From positions 1 through 64,000 of IMG/VR virus record IMGVR_UViG_3300008050_000038: a DNA stretch of 64,000 bases. The stretch is one strand, 5' to 3'. Numbering within the stretch: the stretch's first letter is position 1; every line of letters begins with the position of its first letter. Under the pieces are notes generated by a model that saw only the letters and a program-made list of their open reading frames with translations, searched no databases and was not told where the DNA came from. Shown here piece after piece: positions 36,992 to 48,900 of this stretch. Position numbers and translations under genes: made by a program. The DNA comes from a virus.

Positions 36992-39900
36992 ATGATAGAC
37001 AAAAAACAGAACGGAGGTTTAGAAGATGATAATCAAGATTTAATCCAACCATCAGGAGATCAGACTTTAAATAGTAATAACTTAATTAACACTGTAGAAA
37101 ATAATAAGCCTTTAGAGATTTCAGGTTTAGCCGGTATAGATATATTAAGATCTTTACAAAATGAAGGATATGATCCTGCAGGAGCTACTACACATACAAT
37201 AAATAAAGATGATTTTAGTGAGTATAAAAGACTTATAGATGGTCCGTTTAGTTTAACTGATAATAGTATAGATGATAAAAGAGCTGAAGGTCAAGGCTTT
37301 GGAGAGAAAGCTGCTCATGGTCTTCTTAAGCTTTTTCCTAAAACCGCATCACATGTACTAGGTTCTACTGTAGGGTTGTTAGATGGGTTTGCAGAAGTAG
37401 CAAAAGATGCTTATAACAATGGTATTGCAGCATCTAATTGGAATAAATTTTTTAATAATGATTTCCAAAGATCTTTAGATGACTTTAATAAAGCTGTAGA
37501 CGATAAACTTCCGCATTACTATACCTCTCAAGAAGCAGATCTTAGCTTTGCTCAATCTGTATTTGGTAAAGGTGCTGCTAATTTTTGGACTAACGATTTT
37601 TCACAAGGACTTTCTTTTGTAGCTGGTGCTGTATTGTCTGAACTAGCTACAGCAGGTACTGCTAGATATTTAATGCCAGCTAAAGCAGCTGCTAAATTAA
37701 AAGGTATAGCAGCAATAAGATCTACTAGCTATGGTCAGAAAGCTATACAAGCTAGTAAAAATTTACAAAAAATAAATAAAGCTGAAAAAATTTACGCCGG
37801 GTTAACAACAGGAAGAAGAATAATGACCGGTGCATTTTATGAGTCTGGAGTAGAAGCTAGACATAACTATGATGCTGTAGTAGATAAACTTAATCAATTG
37901 CATGCAGAAAGAGGGTTAGGAGAACCTACAGCAGAAGAACAAGCAAAAATTAAAGACATCGCAGTTAAAGTTTCTAACGGTGTATTTGCAGGTAATGCGG
38001 CTTTAGTTGGTTATAGTAATTTTTTAATGTTCCCTAAAATATTTGGTAGCGGTTTAATTAAAAATAAAAAATTTAAAAATAAAATAACTCAAGGAGCAGA
38101 CGGAAAATACAAAGCTAAACATAAAGACTTTGGTAGAATGCGAAACTTTATAGACAACAAATATTCTTTTGTTGCAAAAAGAATGGCATATGAAGGTCTT
38201 GTAGAAGAAGGAGGTCAGAAAACATTAGACATTTCAGGGCAGTATGCTGCAGAAGACATGTATTTTAATCAGAAAAATCCTGGTCAAATGCAAGCTATTG
38301 GTGAGATAATGAACCATACGTCTGATGGTATGGCTAAAGCTTATGGTAGTGTTGAAGGACAAAAAGAAATATTTTTAGGAGCAGTTTTAGCAGGATTAGG
38401 ATTACCTAGTTTTATACATACAAATGAAAAAGGAGAAAAGTCTTTTAAAATAGGGTATGGTAAATCAGGTGGTTTCCTTGATTTTATGAACCAATACTCA
38501 GAAGGTAGAAAAGAAGTTGAAGACGTAGTTGACTACATGAATAACAACCCAGATGCTTTAGCAGGTATCAAAAATAATTTTGATATGCTTATGGGCATTA
38601 AAACTGCAGACGACCAAAGAGATTATGCAGATGCAACTAATAATGACTTTGCTTACAAGAATGCAGATCATGATGCATTTTTTGCTTTTGTACATAGTAG
38701 ACTACAAGGAGGATATTTTGGGGATGTGCTAGATAGTTTAGAAGACATGAGAGGTATGGATCTTGATTCTTTTGAAGCTATGTTTAACTATGAAGAACAA
38801 ACTCAAGACATGTCTAAAACAGAAAGAGAGGCATTCTTAAGTGAGAGAAGAAACAAAGTTATTGATACTCATATAGAAAGAGCAAATAAAATTAAAGAAA
38901 TACATGAGTCTTTAGATAATACTAGAATAAGTCCTGCAGCTAAAAAAACAATAGCGCAAGCTTTATCTAGCACTGCAGATCTAGACTCAAGAGAACAAAA
39001 ACTTATTAGTGAGCTGGAAGAAACAGGAGGATTTGCTTTAACTGCTATTACAGATAAAGAAGAAAACGACAGATTTTCTAATGATAGTATTTTTACTAAG
39101 CTAAAAAACTTTACTATGAAAAAGCTAGGGCTTAAAGGTAAAGATGTAATGGAAAACTCTGAAGTTGGTAAAGAAATTAAAAGAGAATTAGGTATAAAAG
39201 AATTTACAAAGCCTGGACACCCATATTTAGTATGGCAAAGAATGGTTCAAAAACTACAAAGTCTTAAAAAGCAGCAAGATGCTTATGAACAAGATGACAA
39301 TGTAGAAGGTTACGTAGAAGTAGGAGACCAAATAGAAAAATTAGAAGATGAGATTGCAGAATTAACATCTGCAATAGATAATCAAACTGCACCAGATATA
39401 TCATCAGAAGAACAACAAATACTTGATGAGTATAAAAAAAGAGATCCTGCAGGGTATGAGCTTAATAAAGATGAAATGATTAAAAAGCTTCAGGACCTTA
39501 GAAGGATTAGAGCTAAGAGACATCAAATGTTAAATCTTGTACAACAACTGTTAGACCCAATTGCAGCTAACGATAAGATACAACAAATGGAAGAGGTTGT
39601 ACAAGACATTTTAACTGAAGAAGAAAGAAAAAGTTTACCACCAGAAGAACAACGTTTAGCTAGAAAGTATAAAGGTAAGATTGTTGAGTTTGAATATACA
39701 GATAAAAATGGAAACACTAGAACACACAGAGTACTTGTAAAAGATTCTGAGAATATAGTTAAACTTCCTAATGAAGAAACTTTTAGATTACTACAGAGAA
39801 AGAATGATTTGCTTAAGAAAGGAGCGTTGACAGAAGATGAAAAAGCTGAATTAGAATTACTAGAAGAAGAATTAAAAAAGCCGGAGCACGTAACACAGTA

Positions 39901-42900
39901 TGATAATTCGTTAAGCATTGGAGTGTTTAAAAAAGCTACTAATGTAAAAATTCTAAGTGAAGAAGATTTAGTACTTAAGCAGCTGCAGTCTGTAACGCAA
40001 GTACTGCAAGATCAGCTAGCAGAAAAACTATCAGAAGCAACAAAAGCTATAGAAGAATCTAAACAAGAGCTTATAGATATAACTTTACAGATTAAAGATA
40101 TAAAAGTAGCTATAAGAAATGCTAAAACTAATAAGAAAGGTGAGTTAAGAGTTAACTTAAACTCTATAGGTAGAGGAACTCAGAATAAAGTAGAGACTGC
40201 TTATCAGCTGTTACAAAACCTAAAAGCAAAAGAACAAGCTTATAAAGCATTACTAGTTAAGTTTAATGAAGATGTAGCTACATTAAATGACAATGCATTA
40301 AGAATGCAAGTTATACACACTACTATTACAAACCCAGAGACAGTTGCTGGTATACTAGGAAAGTCTAGTTCTAAGCAAGAAGTTTTTGAAGCTGTTACTG
40401 AACTGTTAGGATTAACTTCTATGGAAGAGTTTTATAAAAATCTTGGGGATCAAGGATTCTTTGATACAAATGCACTAACTGCTTTAGCCGGTCAAAAGAA
40501 TAAAGACGGAGGATATGATGTTGATAATCAATTACTTCAAGAAATATTAGGATTAGCTTCTAGTAATATAAGTAAAGATTATTTAGATTTGATGAATACT
40601 GATTTAGAACACTTTAGAAGTGAATTGATTCTTTTAACTAAACATAGAGAAGATGTAGAAAGAATGCTTAGTAGAATGGTTACTCCTGATGGACAATCTG
40701 TTATGTTTCCTCCTGATGGTTTAGGCCCTAAAGATTTAGAATATCTTAGTAGAGAGCTTAGAATGGTAGATCAAGACATAAAAACTTTAGAAGGCATTGT
40801 TAGTATGATGGAAGCTGAGACTGAACAAAACCTTTTAGATGCAACTAATAGCGAGCTAATACAAGAAAGACTAAAAGCTATACAAACACAAAAAGAAATT
40901 AATGATGTGTTTATAGAATATGAAAATTTCTTAATGTCTGTTTTATCAGAGCCTGCAGAAGAAGCTGAATTAGAAGAAGGAGAGACACTACCTGAACAAC
41001 TTGATATAGAAAGTCAAAGAGATAATTCTCCTAGCTTAGAGAGCGTAGGATGGACTAAGACTGCAGGTAACCATGGTGCGTCTTTAGCTAAATGGGAACA
41101 AAAATATAAACAGTTAGTATCTCAAGGAGATAAACTAACTGAAGCAGAGCAAATGGAATTACAACATGTTGAGTCTCAGTTAAGGTTCTTTAGAAAATCA
41201 TATGAAATATTTGACTTTAGTAAAAAGACAGGTGCTAGACTTAAAATTGTAACTAGATATAATATTAGCGATGATCTAAAAGATAAAATTGTTTTTTATG
41301 ATATAGCTAAAGCAAAGAAATCAGGTAGATTTGATGACCCTTCTAACTATCAATACTCAGACAACTTAACTGAAAATCCAAATAGAGATGAAACTTTAGA
41401 AAATATAAAACTATTATTAGTAGATGCTACTGGTCAACCTATATTACTAGATGGTGGCCTTGTATATACTGATATGAATAGTTCTGATATGGTTAACTCT
41501 CAAGGTAGATTTAAAGGACAGCCTTCAGATCTAGATAAAGATGGTAACTTAAGAGAGGATTTAGGATTAGATGTAGCACAACAAGATTTTATTGCTGAAA
41601 GAAATAAGATACTATCAGACAATCAAGAAAGATTCTTTTTTATTACTAAGAAAAGTAGAGGTGTTGCTATAAAAACTGAAGAAGGATTGCAACCTGGGCT
41701 AGGAAGATTAGAAGTTAAGAAAGGAAAAGGTAACTCAGGAGTAAGACCGGCTAAAGAAGAAGACTTAAAAGACATGCCTCTTACTATAGCGCTACCTAAC
41801 GCAGGACAAAAAGGTGCAGACCAACAAGTTAATCTATTTGGATTTAAAGTAACTAGTAGGTTTGCTTACTTTGGTACACCTACTCGAGGTCACATGGGTA
41901 CAAACAATTTAATACCTGCACAGATTTCTAGGTTAAGTGAAAACCAAGTAAATAACATATATAACCTATCTAGATACTTTGCTGAGAATGATAAAGGAGG
42001 TATTAATATAGGAGGTAAAGGATTTACAACTATACTTAAAGAACAAATAATGTATGGTGATAGATCTAAACAGAGAGAAAGACAAGAGTTTTCTATATAT
42101 ATGAAAGATGATGCTATATTCTTTGGTGATCAAGGAAAGAGCATAAGCATGGAACAACTAAAAGATCCAAACAAATTCTCTGATATACATGAAGAGTACA
42201 AAGGATTTTTAAGAACTTTATATTTTAATATTCTTTCCCCTGCTTTAGCTACAGATCAAAAAGCTAGAGTAGAAGCTGGAAAGAAAGGGAGAAAGACTGG
42301 AACGTACGTAGCTCCAGACTATACAAAATTTAATGAGGTTATAGTAAATGATGATTTAAGTACAGAAGTTAAAGAGTGGGATAACTACACTCATTATTTA
42401 TTATCTGATGTAGGTAGAGATGTTGCAGATGTACCTGTAAAAGTAGATTTACCTTTAGCAACTAGCCCTAAAGTAGATCAAAGATATACTCCACAATATA
42501 AGAATGTATATCTTGAGCACAGTTCACAATCATTTACAAATGAAGGTATAGAAAATGATAAGAATGATTCAAATAGAACTGTAGATAGAACAGAAGACCC
42601 TGTAGTAGACACTACTAAAGAAGAAGATATATATGAAGAAAGAGTTGTAGTTAATACTAAAACAGGAGAAAGAAAAACCATAATAGTTAAAGTAGCTAGT
42701 GATGAAGAAAAAGCTATAATAGAAGGAGAGGAATCAAAAGCCGCACAAGAAGAAACACCAGACACTTTAGAAGATAGTCCGTTTTCTCAATCATCAATGG
42801 ATGATGAGTTTGATGAGCCTTTCTTTTTATCTAACATGGAACAACCTTCTAATAATATAGATTTAAATCAAGAGTTAGAATGGTTTAACGCTAATATGCC

Positions 42901-45900
42901 TAAAGATTCTAATGGAAACTTTTTAGTAGGAATTGATATGATAAAAGGATTGATAGATGGTAAAGCTTTTGGTAAGTTTACTAAGGATGGTAATATATTA
43001 TTATCAGACTTATTAAATACCCCGGGTATAGTATACCATGAATCTTGGCACGCAATTACTAGAAGATTTATATCTCCAGAACAAAGGTATGCACTATATG
43101 ATGAGGTAAGAGGTATGAGAGGATCTACTCAAACCTTTAAAGGAGAAACTAAAAAAATGTCTCAGCTAACAGATAAAGAAGCAGATGAATGGTTAGCGGA
43201 AGAGTTTAGAGAATATGCATTATCAAATGGAACTCATAAAGTAGGTAGTAATATACAAAAAAGTATATTTGATAAAATACTAGCTTTATTAGATTTCTTT
43301 ATTAATAATAAATCTCAAGCACAAGAGTTAATGTCTAGAATAAATTCAGGATACTTTAGTAACCCTACTAACGAAGTAACTATATATGATTCTAAAACCG
43401 AAGCTTACTTTGAAGGCACTAAGTTAACTGCTACTATGCGTAATAACGTTATGGAAGGTATGACAGTTTTGTTATTTAGTAAAGCATTAAAACCGGGTAG
43501 CGGCGTATTTACTTTAGCAGATTTTGTTAATCCAAAGAAAACTGAGGCAAGAAATAATGCTGTTAGAAGTTTATATGGAGATACAACAACAAAAGGAACT
43601 GTATACTCACAAATACATCTTTACCTAAAAACAGCTAGAGATAACGCTACTACGCAAGAAGAAAAAGATAATCTTACTAATACTATGAGGGCTATATATG
43701 ATAACTGGACCCAATTGCAACAAGAGCATGCAAAATATTTAGAAAGATTTACTATAAACGTTACAGAAGAAGCAGAAGAATTAGAAAGAATAAGAGAACA
43801 ATTTGGTAAACCACAAAACGAAATAGACCCTAGTGTATATTTACCAAAAGCAGTAAGGTTATTATTAGCTACATTACCTAAAAGTAAAAATGGAAAATTT
43901 GTACTTAACGAAAGCGGACTCCCTAAACTAGTAGAGTTTGGTAGTATAATGAATTTTATGTATAAAGAATTTGCTAATACTAATCCATTAGATTTTAGAA
44001 AAAACTTAATAAGATTAGAATCAAAAAGACCTGAAGTAAAACTTATAAAAAATAGATTAGGGCTGCAGTCTGATGATCTAACATCAAAAACTCCAGATCA
44101 AATTAGATTAATAGTTCAAGCTATGATGCAGTTTGATCAATCTAACAATACATTCTATACTCAACTTATGACAAGAGATGGAGGTAGAAGACTTATTGAT
44201 AGTAATCAAAATAGAGTAGAAGATAAGATAAAGTTAAACTGGACTAATAACTTTAAAGAAAACATACAAAGCAACAAGTCTTTAGGTAAAGATGTAAACG
44301 GAGAGTTAATAATTAATAAAAATGCTAAAGTAAAAATAGGTAGAAAGAAAAAAACATTTGCTGAGTGGGCCCTTGAAGACAAAACACCTCAAGAAGCTTT
44401 AATAGTACTAGATCAATTAGGAATTACATTTACAAAACCTGATGTATTTTCAGAGCTGTATGCAGCAGATGAAAACATAAAACAAGCTGTTAATTATATA
44501 TTACAATCTGTATATAATGAACCAGTAAGTAATATATTTAAAGGAGACATACAAGCTAACTTAAGAACATTAGTAGAGCTAGAAGCAGCTACTAATCCTA
44601 CAACGGTAGACTTACAACACAGGAGTCCTGATGGTAAAACAATACATGGTGTTAATTTAAAAACTTATGCAGATGTATTAATTTCTGACATAACAAAAAT
44701 TGGGCCTACTGGGGAGTCTATAGTAAATATTGAAAAAGTAGCAAACTTATTAAAGTATGATAACTTAGCTAATTCAGTTTATTTAAAATCTATGTTAGAA
44801 AATCCTGCTACACCTTTACAAGTTGTAATACTTCAGGGTATAGATCAAAATTTTGGTAGAGGTAAATCATTATCTAAAGGATCTCCAGTAGATATTGGAG
44901 TAATGATGGTAAACTCTTTGTTAAGTAAAGGTATAATGCCAATACTTAGAACAGCTGATAAGAAAACAGAGTTTGGTATTCAGTATGCTACTCCTAGTTT
45001 AAATCTAACTAAAGAAGCTATGATAGAAAGATTAAAAGGATATTTAGCAGATGAGCTTAGAGTTGCTTCTAAATTTAATAGTAAAAGAAAATCTATATTA
45101 CATAGAGTATCTAAACTAAAAGACAGTGGAGGTAACTTAAGATTTTTCCAAGGACTAGTTCCATCTCTAGCTAGAAAAACATATGGTAAATATTTATCAG
45201 AAGAACAGATTGCTGAAATAGTTAATAGAGAAAGCGTAGCAAATGATCTTTCTACATTCTTAGATAATCAAGTAGAATCTACTATGAGCACGCTAAGCAC
45301 TTATAACATAGCTACAGCTGGAATAGATTCTAATCTACTAGATAGAGCAACGGTAGTATCTGTAGATAGACCGGGTGTTACTCCTAACCAAGTAATAGGT
45401 GAACAATTTACCTATGAGTATATGACAGGAGTAAATGAGCAAGGAAAATTATTATTAGGTGACTTTGCTTTATATACAGATTTATTTAAAAGAACATCTG
45501 GTATTAGCGGTACCAAAGCTTATCCAACATCTGATCCTAATATTTTAGATTGGATGAATACTAATGTGCCAAACTTATTATCTAATAAAGAGCATACTCC
45601 TAATTTAAGAGTTTCACATAGAGCTGCAATTAAAACAGAAGCTCCTTATTTAGAGCAGTATATGGCTACCTTAGACTTAATGGGTATGAGCACAGACTTT
45701 ATGAATAACGTTAATGATGTATACTCTAACATGGAAGAATTTGATGGAGGTGGATTTATAACATTAGATGCATATAGAAGTTTATTATATAGAACCGGTA
45801 AGTGGACTCCAGCACAAGAAGACTTCTATCAAAAATTAGTTAACAAGGAAGATTTTACAACAGAAGATGTAGCATTATTACCTCCAATAAAACCACAATT

Positions 45901-48900
45901 GTTTGGACCTTTTATTGCTGAGAATTCTAGACTAATGACTTTCCATAAGTTTGCATTATTTCCACTAGTACCAAGACTAATGGTAGACAAAGCGTTTAAT
46001 AACATACATCAAGACATGCTTAACAATGACATTGATTATATGATATTTGAATCTGCAGCTAAAGTAGGTGGTATAACAGCAGGTAGAGAGTTTGTAAACA
46101 ATGATAATAGAGAAGGGTATGATCCTTTTTACGAAGAGCTGCCAACCGGGTATAGCGCATATAAACCTATGGCGCTTGACGAGCAAGGACAACCTTTAAG
46201 TTTACAAGAATTAAATTTCTCAGATTTAGGTATACAAGTAGAGATGGCACCAAAGACTAAAGAAGAAGTTACTGAAGGATCACAACTACGTTCTTTGTTG
46301 CCTGTAAACATATATGATAATGGAGAGTTATCTGAAGAGTATCAAGAGTTTGAAGATCTAGTAGATAAGTACCATGAAATTAATAGTACTTTAGTTGCAA
46401 AAGATTTTAATAGTTTAGTTAAAAAACTTAAACTAGAAAAAGATGAAAGCGGAGGGTACAAACTAAACTCAAAAGATCTAGAAGTATTTAAAGAGGTTCT
46501 TATAGAAGAGTTTACAAAAAGAGATAATCCTTTACATACTATAGATGCTATCAAACAATTATTAGATAGTGATACTAAATTTATAGAACAGTTATTTGAA
46601 AAGAATAAAATAGAAAGTTTATTATATTCTCTTGTAAATAATAATGTAGTAAAAAGAAAAATGCCTGGCGGACAGTTTGTATTACAAGCATCTACAGGAT
46701 TTGAAAATGAAATCAAAGCTATAAAACAAAAAGATTTTGAATTAGCTGAGAGAGAGAATTTAGATTTACATACATCACAATTAAAACCATTAAAGTTCTA
46801 TAGAAAAGCAGATCCTAATAATCTTGGGTCAGAAACTTTAGCAATGCAGGTATATTTACCAAGTAGATTTAAAGATAGAATGGGATTAACTATAGAAGAT
46901 GTTAATGATCCTAATATAGATCCTGAATTATTACAACTTATAGGTTTCCGTATACCAACAGAGGGACTTAACTCTATGGACTTTATAGAAGTTGTAGGAT
47001 TTTTACCTAAATCATTTGGAGACACTGTAGTAGTGCCATCTGAAATTGTAGGTAAAGCTGGATCGGATTATGATATTGATAAGTTAAGTATTTATTTCCC
47101 TAATTCTTATAAAGATGGAGACACTTTTAAAAGAGTTAAGTTTGATGATACTAAAACTATTAAACAACAATCTAAAAAAGCATTACAAAATGAACTACAA
47201 ACTATTATTAGAGATGTCCTTAGTCATCCTGCAAGTTTTGATCAATTAATAACTCCTGTTGGGGCTTCTACATTAAAAGACGAAGCTAAAGTAATTGCAA
47301 TGAAAAGAAATCCAGGACAATTTGATGCGGAAGGTAATAAGATAAAACAACCTATAAGTCAAATTCTTAAGTTAGAAAATATGATGAATACATCATATAG
47401 AATGTTCTCTGGATTAGGAGGTATAGGTATTGTAGCTACTAGTTCTACACAACATGCTAAAGGACAAAGGCCAGGAGTTAATTGGAACTATGCAAACAAT
47501 GAAGATATAGTATTTAATTTTGAAGGAGAAGACTTTGGATTATCTAGAGTATATGATGTAGCAGAAGAAGATAAAATTAGCGCTACTATTGGGCAGTATG
47601 TTACAGGATATGTTGATGTAACTAAAGAAGATTTTGTATTTGATATTAATGCTGGTATAAATATGGCTCCTATACATATGGCTTTAGTTAGATCAGGTGT
47701 ACCTTTAAAATCAGTAATTAATTTTATGTCTCAACCTATCATAGATGATTATGTAAAATTAAAAGAACTTAATCAACCAATGTATGCTACAAGAGCACTT
47801 AAATCAGACGAAAGAATAGTTGAAGATTTAATAATAAAATATGGTAAACAATCAACTACTGATGTTAAATTTAAATTAAATACACTACAAAGCATGATAG
47901 GTAAATCACCTACAGACATGTCACAAATTCAAATGAGAATGCAAGTGCAAGTTTTAAATGATTTCTTAAGGTATAAAGATTTAGCAGAAGATCTTTTATT
48001 ATTAAAAGATGCTACTAGTATAGATACTTCTAATTTAAATAGTAGTATAGCTGTTAGATATGCTATACAATCTATCAATAGACTAGAAACAGATGGAAAA
48101 TTTGTAAATTTAGATGAATTATTATATAGTAATAAAGAAGGTGCCTCTACAGTGGGTGCTTATACTACACTATTAAATGAAGTAGACGGTATGTTTGCAG
48201 AATTTAAATTAGGTGAGTATTTAGTAGATGCAAAACAGTTTATAGATACTAAAATATTTGAAGCAACAGATAAAGATTCAAAAATGATTAAAGATGATGT
48301 AATCTATAAAATGAAAAAGTTTGAAAATTTCTTAGCTACTACTATAGTTCAAAATACATCTTATGAATATAGTAAACTACATGAGAGAGGTAGAGATTTA
48401 TTTATAGGTGAAAATAGCTTACCTAGAAGAATAAATAATTTTAAAACTATAAACGGGTATTCAAACAACTTGCTAATTCAAGAGTTAACACCTATTCTAC
48501 AAGTATATACTGAAGACAGTCAAGAAGCTACAGTAGATGGTTTAAGATTATTTAGTAAATCATTACAACCTTATGATGTAGATTTATTAGCAGATGCTTT
48601 TATGGAATTAAAAGAAATAAATCCTGAGTTAGCTCAAGACTTAATTATATTTAGTGCATTACAATCAGGATATGATTATTCTCCACAATCTTTTTTCCAA
48701 GTTATACCAGGAACAGAAGTATTAGCTAGTCTATCTAAATATTTTAAACAAAATAAAACAGGAGATAGAACAAGCGGGCTAGTTAATAAAGCTAATATGG
48801 AAAATTTATGGACAGACTTCCATAAAAATTATTCAAATGATAAGAAAGTAGTTCCTAATGTTTATAGAAAAGAAGTAAAAAACAGTATGTCTTTATATAA

